A stretch of 64,000 nt of DNA from JAVKBW01 sp040222995 (lineage in GTDB: Bacteria; Pseudomonadota; Alphaproteobacteria; UBA8366; Aestuariispiraceae). Positions 51,963 through 60,287 of this stretch are shown piece after piece. Each line of letters begins with the position of its first letter. The first letter of the stretch is position 1. The position numbers and the translations under genes are program-made. Below the pieces are notes generated by a model. The model was not told the DNA's origin. It saw only the letters and a list, made by a program, of their open reading frames with translations, and did no database searches. The stretch spans positions 186,001 to 250,000 of the forward strand of contig JAVKBW010000053.1 in assembly GCA_040222995.1 (NCBI GenBank), in the 5' to 3' direction.

Positions 51963-52922
51963 CTAGTCGAACGCCTCTTCCCAGGACCCGCGCGTCGAGG
52001 CCCGGGAATATTCTGTGGCGCGGTTTTCGAAGAAATTCGTGTGCTCGACGCCGTTCAGCATTTCATCCATCCAGCGCAGCGGGTTCTTGTCCATGCCGTA
52101 GATCGGGTTCAGGCCGAGCTGCCCGAGCCGCCGATCCGCGATGTAGCGGATGTATTTCTTTACCTCCTCGCCCGACAGGCCCTCAATCGCGCCGAGTTCA
52201 AAGGCGAGATCGATGAAGGCGTCTTCATGGTCGACGATGGTGTTGCAGGCGACATACAGGTCGCGTTCCAGATCGTCGTTCCAGATTTCAGGATTCTCGG
52301 CAACGAAGGCGCGGAACAGCTTGATGATCGACTGGGTATGCAGGGTTTCGTCGCGCACCGACCAGGAGACGATCTGCCCCATGCCCTTCATCTTGTTGAA
52401 ACGGGGAAAGTTCATCAGCATCGCGAAGGAAGCGAAAAGCTGCAGGCCTTCCGTAAACGCGCCGAACACGGCCAGGGTTTTGGCGATATCCGTTTTGGTC
52501 TCGACGCCCCAGTCCTGCATGTAGTCGTACTTGTCCTTCATTTCCTTGTACTGAAGGAAGGCGGAATATTCGACTTCCGGCATGCCGATCGTATCCAGCA
52601 AATGCGAATAGGCGGCGATATGCACGGTTTCCATATTCGAGAACGCCGACAGCATCATCTGCACTTCGGTCGGCTGAAAGACGCGCGAGTAGTGCCGCAT
52701 GTAGCAGTTGTTCACCTCGACATCGGCCTGGGTAAAAAACCGGAAAATCTGCGACAGCAGATTGCATTCCGCCGGCGTCAGATTCTTGTGCCAGTCCTTG
52801 ACGTCATCGGCCAGCGGGACTTCTTCCGGCAACCAGTGCAGCCGCTGCTGCATCAGCCATGCTTCGTAGGCCCAGGGGTAGTTGAACGGTTTGTAGACCG
52901 GGCTGGCATCCAACAGCGACAT
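51963..52922 (-). CDS. nrdB: class Ia ribonucleoside-diphosphate reductase beta subunit
   Basis: A 319-residue ferritin-like diiron protein. Helix motifs with the metal ligands are visible: FFTQADVEVNNCYMRHY (Asp/Glu region), SNMETVHIAAYSHLL (Glu/His) and SVRDETLHTQSII (Glu/His). The tyrosine near the diiron site is expected in the AAYSHLL segment. The C-terminal tail binds NrdA. It is 65 bases downstream of nrdA in the same operon. GGAG precedes the ATG. Confidence 0.95.
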   Translation of the reverse strand: MSLLDASPVYKPFNYPWAYEAWLMQQRLHWLPEEVPLADDVKDWHKNLTPAECNLLSQIFRFFTQADVEVNNCYMRHYSRVFQPTEVQMMLSAFSNMETVHIAAYSHLLDTIGMPEVEYSAFLQYKEMKDKYDYMQDWGVETKTDIAKTLAVFGAFTEGLQLFASFAMLMNFPRFNKMKGMGQIVSWSVRDETLHTQSIIKLFRAFVAENPEIWNDDLERDLYVACNTIVDHEDAFIDLAFELGAIEGLSGEEVKKYIRYIADRRLGQLGLNPIYGMDKNPLRWMDEMLNGVEHTNFFENRATEYSRASTRGSWEEAFD

Positions 52923-52987
52923 TCACGTTGTCTCCACTTTCGTGTTTTGACGGACGGCTGCAGCGCGTCCGATTGTTCCTGTTCCGC

Positions 52988-54991
52988 CTACTGGCAGGAA
53001 AGGCATTCTTCGTAATCTGGCGGCGACGGCGCCTCGGCGACCGGCTGCTTCCCGTTCACCTTGCCAAGAAACGGCACTGTTTTCAGCCGCTCGCCATCCG
53101 CGACCGGCTTGACGCCAATGCCGTGTTCATCGCCGGCTTCCGCCCGCTGCATCGATTTCGACCGGCAGTAATACAGGCTTTTGACGCCCTGCTTCCACGC
53201 CTGGAAATGAATCCGGTGAAGGTCCCGTTTGTGCACGTCGGCCGGCAGAAAGACATTCAGCGACTGCGCCTGGCAAATGAACGGGGCGCGGTCGGCGGCA
53301 TGTTCGATCAGCCAGCGCTGGTCTATCTCGAACGCCGTCTTGAACACATCTTTTTCTTCGTCACTCAGGAAATCGAGATGCTGCACAGAGCCTTCGTTCA
53401 CCGAAATCGACGACCAGGTATCGTCATCGTCGCGGCCTTTCTCGGCCAGCAGCGCCTTCAGATGCTTGTTTCTGACATTGAAGGAACCCGACAAGGTCTT
53501 GTGGGTGAAGGAATTCGCGGCAATCGGTTCGATGCCGGGCGAGGTGCCGCCACAGATGATCGAGATCGACGCCGTCGGCGCAATTGCCATCTTGTTGGAA
53601 AAGCGTTCCATGACGTTGAATTCCGCCGCGTCAGGGCAGGCCCCGCGTTCTTCGGCCAGAAGTTTCGACGCCGCATCGGCCTGGGTGCGGATGTGCTTGA
53701 AAATGCGCTTGTTCCACACTTTCGCCATCACGCCTTCGAACGGCAGCTTGTTCGCCTGCAGGAATGAATGCATGCCCATGACGCCGAGCCCGACGGAACG
53801 TTCCCGCATCGCCGAATACTTCGCCCGTGAAAAATCGTCCGGCGCCCGGTCGATGAAATCCTGCAGCGCGTTGTCCAGGAACCGCATGACATCGGTAATG
53901 AAATCTGGATCGTTTTCCCACTGGGCGAAGGTTTCGACATTCAGTGACGACAGGCAGCAAACGGCCGTCCGGTCGTGACCGTCCTTGTCGATGCCGGTCG
54001 GCAGGGTGATTTCGGAACACAGATTCGAAGTCTTGACCGTCAGGCCCGCCAGCTTGTGGTGTTCCGGCGTCGCCCGGTTCACGTGGTCGATATAGATGAT
54101 GTACGGCTCGCCGGTTTCGATCCGCGCCGACAGAATGCGGATCCACAGATCACGCGCTCGCACCTTGCGAATGACCGCACCGTCTTTCGGGCTGGTCAGC
54201 GCCCAGTCCTCGTCGTTTTCTACCGCCCGCATGAAATCGTCGGGAATTGAAATGCCGTGATGCAGGTTCAGCGCCTTGCGGTTCGGGTCGCCGCCGGTCG
54301 GGCGGCGGATTTCGATGAATTCCTCGATCTCGGGATGGGATACCGGCAGATAGACGGCAGCCGATCCGCGCCGCAACGAGCCCTGGCTGATCGCCAGTGT
54401 CAGGGAATCCATCACCCGGATGAACGGCATGACGCCCGATGTCTTTCCGTTGCCGCCGACCTGTTCGCCGATCGACCGCAGGTTTCCCCAGTAGCTGCCG
54501 ATACCGCCGCCGCGTGCCGCCAGCCAGACGTTTTCGTTCCACAGGCCGACGATGCCTTCCAGGCTGTCATTCGATTCGTTCAGAAAGCACGAGATTGGCA
54601 GGCCGCGGCTGGTGCCGCCGTTGGAAAGAACCGGCGTCGCCGGCATGAACCACAGGCGGGAGATGTAATCGTACAGTCGCTGGGCATGGTCCGAATCGTC
54701 AGCGAAATGCATCGCCACCCGGGCGAACAGATCCTGGAAACTTTCGCCCGGCATCAGATACCGGTCGAGCAGTGTGGCCTTGCCGAAATCCGTCAGCAGG
54801 GAATCGCGGCTGCGATCGACGGAGACGCGAATGCCGCGTTCGTTCTGTTTGACGTCAGGCCCCGGCTTCGGCAACCGGTCTTCGAGATTGAGTTCGCCGG
54901 TAATACCCGGACCGTTGGCGGACGTGTCCGCCTCCCGGCTTTTTGCCGGTTTCGGCGATGGCATACTTCTTTCCGTCATTCCGTCGGGCAC
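52988..54991 (-). CDS. nrdA: ribonucleoside-diphosphate reductase alpha subunit (no ATP cone)
   Basis: A 667-residue catalytic subunit. The active-site cysteines are present (PISCFLN near the start; NLCSEITLP centrally) together with the C-terminal redox pair CLSC at the last residues. The N-terminus is an extension rich in Pro/Lys and lacks the ATP-cone overall-activity domain, so dATP inhibition must work differently or be absent. The GTG start at 54991 follows AGAGGGG; ATGs at 54979 and 54964 are alternatives. The upstream region holds NrdR boxes and DnaA-box-like sites. Confidence 0.93.
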   Translation of the reverse strand: MPDGMTERSMPSPKPAKSREADTSANGPGITGELNLEDRLPKPGPDVKQNERGIRVSVDRSRDSLLTDFGKATLLDRYLMPGESFQDLFARVAMHFADDSDHAQRLYDYISRLWFMPATPVLSNGGTSRGLPISCFLNESNDSLEGIVGLWNENVWLAARGGGIGSYWGNLRSIGEQVGGNGKTSGVMPFIRVMDSLTLAISQGSLRRGSAAVYLPVSHPEIEEFIEIRRPTGGDPNRKALNLHHGISIPDDFMRAVENDEDWALTSPKDGAVIRKVRARDLWIRILSARIETGEPYIIYIDHVNRATPEHHKLAGLTVKTSNLCSEITLPTGIDKDGHDRTAVCCLSSLNVETFAQWENDPDFITDVMRFLDNALQDFIDRAPDDFSRAKYSAMRERSVGLGVMGMHSFLQANKLPFEGVMAKVWNKRIFKHIRTQADAASKLLAEERGACPDAAEFNVMERFSNKMAIAPTASISIICGGTSPGIEPIAANSFTHKTLSGSFNVRNKHLKALLAEKGRDDDDTWSSISVNEGSVQHLDFLSDEEKDVFKTAFEIDQRWLIEHAADRAPFICQAQSLNVFLPADVHKRDLHRIHFQAWKQGVKSLYYCRSKSMQRAEAGDEHGIGVKPVADGERLKTVPFLGKVNGKQPVAEAPSPPDYEECLSCQ

Positions 54992-55026
54992 GACTATTCC
55001 CCTCTTAACATTCCTGAACCGACTCG

Positions 55027-55035
55027 TTTTCCACA
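55027..55035 (+). promoter_or_regulatory. DnaA-box-like site 1 upstream of nrdA
   Basis: TTTTCCACA matches the DnaA consensus TTWTNCACA at every position. Confidence 0.6.
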
Positions 55036-55089
55036 GCCGGTGCCTCGCCCTGTGTCCCGCATAGAAGCCGTTTACAGAGTTTTTCCCCG

Positions 55090-55098
55090 TTTTTCACA
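55090..55098 (+). promoter_or_regulatory. DnaA-box-like site 2 upstream of nrdA
   Basis: TTTTTCACA matches TTWTNCACA fully. A third partial site, TTATTCACT at 55124-55132, overlaps the first NrdR box. Confidence 0.55.
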
Positions 55099-55127
55099 GC
55101 CTGTGCGTTGTATGTTCTGTGGGTTAT

Positions 55128-55143
55128 TCACTAGATCATGTGT
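55128..55143. promoter_or_regulatory. NrdR box 1
   Basis: TCACTAGATCATGTGT agrees with the NrdR consensus acaCwAtATaTwGtgt at 12 of 16 positions, including the CwA and wGtgt ends. Its start is exactly 31 bases from that of box 2. Confidence 0.75.
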
Positions 55144-55158
55144 AGCGTCACCCGAGTT

Positions 55159-55174
55159 TCACAAGATATAGCGA
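55159..55174. promoter_or_regulatory. NrdR box 2
   Basis: TCACAAGATATAGCGA matches the NrdR consensus at 12 of 16 positions with the core AtATATAG intact. The 31-base phasing with box 1 is the characteristic three-helical-turn arrangement of NrdR operator pairs. Confidence 0.75.
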
Positions 55175-55273
55175 GTTTGCGGCAACGTCCACACCGAATC
55201 GTCGCCGTTCTGTAACAAAAATCCGCAAACCTTGATTGGTGCAAACTTTCCCGACTTCGGCCATATTATGCGC

Positions 55274-56014
55274 ATGTGCGGACGCTTTTCCCTTACCCGG
55301 CCAATCGATGCGATCCGAAAACTGTTCGGATTTTCGCAGATTCCCAACCTGCCGGCGCGATATAACATTGCGCCGACCCAGGCGGTTCTGGCTGTTCGGG
55401 CGCCTGACCCCGATAAGGAAGCCGAAGTTGCGCGGCAGGCCTTTCTGGCGCGCTGGGGACTTGTGCCATCCTGGGCGAAAGATACCAGCATGGCGTCGAA
55501 AATGATCAATGCGCGGGCGGAAACGGTCGCTGAAAAGCCGGCTTTCCGGACGGCCTTTCGTCGCAGCAGGTGCCTGATACCGGCCGACGGCTTCTTCGAG
55601 TGGAAAACCGAGAATGACGTTAAACAGCCATACCGGATTGAAATGGCGGATGACGGTCTGATGGCCTTCGCCGGCCTGACGGAACGCTGGCGCGGCCCCG
55701 GCGGGGAAACGATTGAAAGCTGCGCCATCGTCACGACGGAAGCCTGTGCGGCGCTAACGGCGGTTCACCACCGGATGCCGGTGATACTCGACCCGGACCG
55801 GTTCGAAGCCTGGCTGACCGGTGATCCGTCGACAGCCTCAAAGGTGATGAAGCCTTATACCGGCCCGCGTGAATTTCGCGTGTTTGCGGTTTCAACCAGA
55901 GTCAACAATGTCAGAAACGATGACGCCTCTATTCTGCAGCCGGCCGAACCGGATAACACCGCCGCCGGCGATGCAAAGCAGAAAGGCAAGGCGGGGCAGC
56001 TCAGCCTGTTCTGA
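55274..56014 (+). CDS. SRAP/YedK (HMCES) abasic-site crosslinking protein with C-terminal clamp-binding-like motif
   Basis: A 246-residue SRAP-domain protein. The start MCGRFS leaves Cys2 at the N-terminus after Met removal, the residue that crosslinks abasic sites in single-stranded DNA. ARYNIAPTQ, KMINARAETV, RCLIPADGFFEW and HHRMP (conserved His) are the other family motifs. The last five residues are QLSLF, identical to the consensus bacterial beta-clamp-binding pentapeptide, preceded by a Lys/Gly/Ala-rich linker. A start at 55232 would bury Cys2 and is rejected. Confidence 0.93.
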   Translation: MCGRFSLTRPIDAIRKLFGFSQIPNLPARYNIAPTQAVLAVRAPDPDKEAEVARQAFLARWGLVPSWAKDTSMASKMINARAETVAEKPAFRTAFRRSRCLIPADGFFEWKTENDVKQPYRIEMADDGLMAFAGLTERWRGPGGETIESCAIVTTEACAALTAVHHRMPVILDPDRFEAWLTGDPSTASKVMKPYTGPREFRVFAVSTRVNNVRNDDASILQPAEPDNTAAGDAKQKGKAGQLSLF

Positions 56015-56047
56015 CGAAAACCATTCGGGTGTGTGCCCGAGCGGCAT

Positions 56048-57118
56048 CTACTCGATGCCGTCTTCCTTTTTCTGCGATGCCGCCAGCGACGTCAGTTCAT
56101 CACCGGCCTCATCGTAGTACTTCTTTGCGCCGGGATGCAGGGGGACGCCGCCGTCGATCATGGCCTTGCTGGGATCGGCGAACTGGCTTCGCGGATTGTT
56201 CTGCAGGAAAAGGTCACGGGTATTGCCTTGCCACAGGGCCTTGGTGATCTGTTCGATCAGGTCTTCCGATTGTTCGGCCAGAACGACCCACTTCACGCCA
56301 AGGCTGACGGTCGGCGTGCCGATGACACCGTAGTATGTCCCCGGCGCAATCTGCGTTTCGGTGACGAAGGGGTACAGTTCCTGAAGTCTGGTCAACTGGT
56401 CGAGCGCGACCGGCAGAAGCCTTATAGAGAACTCTTTCGCCAGCTCCTCTATCGCCTCGACGGGCGCGGCTTCCAGCAGGAACATGGCGTCGACCTGTCC
56501 GGAAAACAGCGCATCGGTCGCCGGGCCGGGCTTGAGCAGGCTGACCTGAACGTCGGCGGTTGTTAGATCGTGGGCGCGGAGAACGAATTCGGCGCTGGTA
56601 TAGGTTTCCGACCCGAACGGGCCGAGCGAGACCCGCTTCCCGGCCAGATCGAATACCGTGTCGATATCGGAATCGGAATCGACCACGATATGAAGGTCCG
56701 CAGGCACCAGGTTGGCGATGACGCGCAGCCGTTCGTGCCCGAACCTTTCCTCAAAAGGGCCGCCGCCATTATAGACCCAATATGCAACATCGGCGGGTAC
56801 GATGGCGGATTCCAGATCGCCCGCGAGCATCGAATCTATCGCGCTTATAGAAGATACTTTTGTCTGGGCGACGGCGATCAGGCCCGGTACACCGCACAAC
56901 CCGCCGTCGTCGCACTGACGGCTGCCGGGCGGTTTGCTTATCCCTGCCGATATTGCTGTGCCCAGGGCATAGGAACTGGTTGCCGTCGGTCCGGTGCCGA
57001 TGCGGAAGAAAGTCAGATGGTCGGACCCGAGTGTTTGCGCCGCGGCTGCGGACAGAGTCGCGAATACGAACACGATGGCTGCAAAAGCAGCTTTCAGGTC
57101 GAGTACCGGTCTTCGCAC
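56048..57118 (-). CDS. TAXI-family TRAP transporter solute-binding protein
   Basis: A 356-residue periplasmic protein with a signal peptide (to about residue 28) and the TAXI family start FFRIGTGPTATSSYALGTAISAGIS. Lobes include IVPADVAYWVYNGGGPF and GKRVSLGPFGSETYTSAEFVL. It should bind glutamate-like or other organic-acid ligands for a TRAP transporter, but no TRAP membrane subunits are next to it, so it is an orphan binding protein. The start is GTG. Confidence 0.88.
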   Translation of the reverse strand: MRRPVLDLKAAFAAIVFVFATLSAAAAQTLGSDHLTFFRIGTGPTATSSYALGTAISAGISKPPGSRQCDDGGLCGVPGLIAVAQTKVSSISAIDSMLAGDLESAIVPADVAYWVYNGGGPFEERFGHERLRVIANLVPADLHIVVDSDSDIDTVFDLAGKRVSLGPFGSETYTSAEFVLRAHDLTTADVQVSLLKPGPATDALFSGQVDAMFLLEAAPVEAIEELAKEFSIRLLPVALDQLTRLQELYPFVTETQIAPGTYYGVIGTPTVSLGVKWVVLAEQSEDLIEQITKALWQGNTRDLFLQNNPRSQFADPSKAMIDGGVPLHPGAKKYYDEAGDELTSLAASQKKEDGIE

Positions 57119-57207
57119 GGAGCTGGCGCCTTTTGGTCCAGAATTGAAGCCTGATACTGCGCTACCTCGATTCCAGCGTCAATGGCCAACGGTCGCGATT
57201 CAATTCG

Positions 57208-58203
57208 TCAGGCCGGCCCGGTGTAGCATCCGGCGGTAATCGCCCGCAGGCGGGTCAGACCGTATACCGCTTTCAGCATCGGCGTTTCGATAGACAACAG
57301 GTCTGCGAGTTCGATGACCGCACCAAGGATCGCATCCAGTTCGATGGGCCGTCCTTTCTCGAAGTCCTGCAGCATCGATGTCTTGAACGCGCCGAGCCCC
57401 TTGCCCTGGTCGAGACGCTCGTCGATCGACATCTCCAGATCGACGCCGCAGGCGGCGGCCACCTCGGCGGCCTCGGCCATCATCGCCCGGCTGACGGCGC
57501 GGACATGCGGATCGTTTGCGGTCTGCGCCATCGTGGCGGCGGTAAGAACCGAAATCGGGTTGGCGTGCAGGTTGCCCCAGAGCTTTATCCAGACGGTTTG
57601 CCTTATGTCGTCTTCGACAGGCGCCGTGAAATCGGCCGCGCCCAGAACGGCGGCGACTTTTTCTGCGCCGGACCGGCCGGCGGGCGTCACGCCGCCCAGC
57701 ATCAGGCGGCGCGGTCCGACGCTGTTGATGACGCCCGGCTCCTGAATTTCGGCGGCGATATAGACGACGCAGCCGGCAACCAGTTCCGCCGGCAAGGCTT
57801 TCGCCAGCGCGCCCGCCGGGTCGACGGAAGCCAGCGTTCGCCCGGCGATCGCCTTCTGCCGTACGCCATGGGTATACCACCACGGTATGCCGTTGATGGC
57901 GGGAACGATGGTCGTTTCGGGTCCGACCAGCGGGGCAATCGACGGCAGGGCCGGTTCAAGCTGATGCGCCTTCGTCGCAAGAATGACGATATCCTGCGGG
58001 CCGGCGTTGGCGGTATCGGCGCTGTCAATGACAAGCGGCTTGCCGTCATAGACCTGTCCGCGTTCGGCGACGGAAATGCCGCTGCGGGTCAACCGGTCGA
58101 CGGCGTCTCCGCGGGCCACGAGGGTGCAGGCCTGTCCGCAGGCGGCGATCTTACCGGCGATCAGCCCGCCGATGGCCCCTGCGCCGAATACAGAAATCTT
58201 CAT
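57208..58203 (-). CDS. ketopantoate reductase (PanE/ApbA)-like 2-dehydropantoate 2-reductase
   Basis: A 331-residue NADPH-dependent reductase. N-terminal Rossmann motif VFGAGAIGGLIAGKIA, ATKAHQLEPAL (catalytic Lys), PAINGIPWWYTHG, then the C-terminal domain with KLWGNLHANPISVLT and KTSMLQDFEKGRPIELDAILG. It could make pantoate for CoA or act on a related 2-keto acid; several paralogues usually exist, so panE itself is not certain. Confidence 0.88.
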   Translation of the reverse strand: MKISVFGAGAIGGLIAGKIAACGQACTLVARGDAVDRLTRSGISVAERGQVYDGKPLVIDSADTANAGPQDIVILATKAHQLEPALPSIAPLVGPETTIVPAINGIPWWYTHGVRQKAIAGRTLASVDPAGALAKALPAELVAGCVVYIAAEIQEPGVINSVGPRRLMLGGVTPAGRSGAEKVAAVLGAADFTAPVEDDIRQTVWIKLWGNLHANPISVLTAATMAQTANDPHVRAVSRAMMAEAAEVAAACGVDLEMSIDERLDQGKGLGAFKTSMLQDFEKGRPIELDAILGAVIELADLLSIETPMLKAVYGLTRLRAITAGCYTGPA

Positions 58204-58243
58204 TTGTGCTTGTCCGGTTTTCCGTCAGATGGGTCAAACAATA

Positions 58244-58319
58244 CGGGCGACACACCGGTGTTCCGGCAGGTCGCCCGCGGTACTACAGCAATACGGCATC
58301 GTTTCGACAATGCCGTATT
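58244..58319 (-). terminator. two hairpins downstream of the aap operon
   Basis: AATACGGCAT (58290-58299) and ATGCCGTATT (58310-58319) form a perfect 10-bp stem just past the aapP stop. A second stem, CGGGCGAC (58244-58251) with GTCGCCCG (58270-58277), follows. They end the aapJQMP transcript; the T-run is weak. Confidence 0.7.
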
Positions 58320-58333
58320 TCCGGTGACGTGTT

Positions 58334-59113
58334 CTAGTGATCCAGAATCTGGCTCAGGAACAGTTTCGTCCGTTCGGATTGCGGATTGGTGAAGAACTCT
58401 TCCGGTTCGTTCTGCTCGATGATCTCGCCGCCATCCATGAAGATAACCCGGTTCGCCACTTTCCGGGCGAAGCCCATTTCGTGCGTCACGCACAGCATGG
58501 TCATGCCGGTCTTAGCGAGATCGATCATCACGTCCAGCACTTCGGAAATCATTTCCGGATCGAGCGCCGATGTCGGTTCGTCGAACAGCATGACGCGCGG
58601 GTTCATGCACAGCGACCGGGCAATCGCCACGCGCTGCTGCTGACCGCCCGAAAGCTGGCCCGGATACTTGTCGGCCTGTTCGGGAATCTTCACCTTGCCG
58701 AGATAATGCATCGCTGTTTCGATGGCTTCCTTCTTGGGGGTCTTGCGAACCCAGATCGGAGCCAGGGTACAGTTTTCCAGCACCGTGAGATGCGGAAACA
58801 GATTGAAGTGCTGGAAGCACATGCCGACTTCGGACCTGATCTTGTCGATGTTTTTCAGATCGTCCGTCAATTCGATGCCGTCGACGACGATGGACCCCTG
58901 CTGGTGTTCTTCCAGCCGGTTGATGCAGCGGATCATGGTCGATTTGCCCGAACCGGACGGGCCGCAGATGACGATCCGTTCGCCGCGGTTGACGGTCAGG
59001 TTGATATCTTTCAGGACGTGAAAGGATCCGTACCACTTGTGCATGCCGGTGATCTGGATGACGACTTCATCCGAGATTTCCATGCCGACTTCGGCAGTTT
59101 GAGTTTCAGCCAT
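58334..59113 (-). CDS. aapP: general amino-acid ABC transporter ATPase AapP
   Basis: A 259-residue polar-amino-acid ABC ATPase: Walker A GPSGSGKST, signature LSGGQQQRVAIARSL, Walker B VMLFDEPTSALDPEM, and the family's FQHFNLFPHLTVLEN Q-loop. It energises uptake of L-amino acids through AapQM. AGGAACAGG precedes the ATG, and the gene is 33 bases after aapM. Confidence 0.96.
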   Translation of the reverse strand: MAETQTAEVGMEISDEVVIQITGMHKWYGSFHVLKDINLTVNRGERIVICGPSGSGKSTMIRCINRLEEHQQGSIVVDGIELTDDLKNIDKIRSEVGMCFQHFNLFPHLTVLENCTLAPIWVRKTPKKEAIETAMHYLGKVKIPEQADKYPGQLSGGQQQRVAIARSLCMNPRVMLFDEPTSALDPEMISEVLDVMIDLAKTGMTMLCVTHEMGFARKVANRVIFMDGGEIIEQNEPEEFFTNPQSERTKLFLSQILDH

Positions 59114-59146
59114 TTTCCTGTTCCTCTTTCTTTTCTTAAACCCGGA

Positions 59147-60274
59147 TCAGCGCTTGTGACCGGTATGCAGTTTGTTCTCCAGATAGATCGAGTACCGCGA
59201 CATCGCGAAACACGAGATAAAGAAGAACACTGCGGTATAGATATAGGCTTCAGCGGCCAGACCGTTCCATTCCGGGTCGGACAGTGAAGACTTCATGATG
59301 CCGAGAACATCGAACAGCCCGATGATGATCACCAGTGTTGTGTCCTTATAAAGGCCGATGAAGGTATTCACGATACCGGGAATGGAGACTTTCAGCGCCT
59401 GCGGCAGAATGATCAGCCGCATCGATTGCCAGTAATTCAGCCCCATTGCATCGGCGGCTTCATACTGGCCCTTCGGCATTGACTGCAGCCCGCCGCGAAC
59501 AACTTCCGCGACGTAACCGGACGCAAACAGCGTCACCATGATCAGCACCCGAAGCAGCAGATCGAACTGCGTCCCGGGCGGCAGAAAATAGTTCAGCATT
59601 GTCGAGGCGACGAACAGCAGGGCGATCAGCGGCACACCGCGGATGAATTCAATGAACACCGTGCACAACGTTCGCATGGCCGGCAGTTTCGACGCCCTGC
59701 CGAGCGCCAGAAGGATGCCGAGCGGCAGCGAAAACACAATGCCGACCACACCGATCACGATCGTCAGAAGGACACCGCCGAACTGTTCCGTTCCGACCGG
59801 CTCCAGTCCCAGGCCGCCAACCAGCAGCCAGCCGGCGATGAACGGATAGGCGATGGAAAAGATGAACGCCTTGCCGCGGGCCGGAAACTTGTCGAACAGA
59901 ATCGGACCGAGCGCGACGAACATCAGAAGGAAGGCCAGGTTGGGCCGCCAGCGTTCGTCCGGCGGATAGAAAGCGTAGATCGACTTTTCGAACTGCGCCG
60001 TAATCAATGCCCAGCAGGCGCCGCTCTCACTGATCTCGCGGCACTCCTGACGCGACGATGCATCGAGAACGGCATCGATCACCGCCCATTCCAACATGTT
60101 CGGAATTATGAGCCAGAGAATATAGAGCGCAAGCAGCGTCAGGAAGGTATCGGTAGCCGACCCGAAGAAGTTGTCCTTTATCCACGCCATCGGGCCGACA
60201 AGGCTTTTCGGTGGCGGCAGATCGGGATGTTTGCCGGGCGGGTAAGCGCCCTGTGTCATGGAGGTATCTGTCAT
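59147..60274 (-). CDS. aapM: general amino-acid ABC transporter permease AapM
   Basis: A 375-residue permease with about eight membrane segments and the HisM-type EAA loop (EAADAMGLNYWQSMRLIILPQALKVSIPG) in the C-terminal part. The long N-terminal half is typical of AapM. A GAGGATAAGAAG site precedes the start, 13 bases after aapQ. Confidence 0.95.
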   Translation of the reverse strand: MTDTSMTQGAYPPGKHPDLPPPKSLVGPMAWIKDNFFGSATDTFLTLLALYILWLIIPNMLEWAVIDAVLDASSRQECREISESGACWALITAQFEKSIYAFYPPDERWRPNLAFLLMFVALGPILFDKFPARGKAFIFSIAYPFIAGWLLVGGLGLEPVGTEQFGGVLLTIVIGVVGIVFSLPLGILLALGRASKLPAMRTLCTVFIEFIRGVPLIALLFVASTMLNYFLPPGTQFDLLLRVLIMVTLFASGYVAEVVRGGLQSMPKGQYEAADAMGLNYWQSMRLIILPQALKVSIPGIVNTFIGLYKDTTLVIIIGLFDVLGIMKSSLSDPEWNGLAAEAYIYTAVFFFISCFAMSRYSIYLENKLHTGHKR

Positions 60275-60287
60275 CTTCTTATCCTCC

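Noticed and set aside
55175..55273. LexA box controlling the SRAP gene
   Set aside because: GTTCTGTAAC is present but does not satisfy the alphaproteobacterial GTTC(N7)GTTC or GAAC(N7)GAAC pattern.
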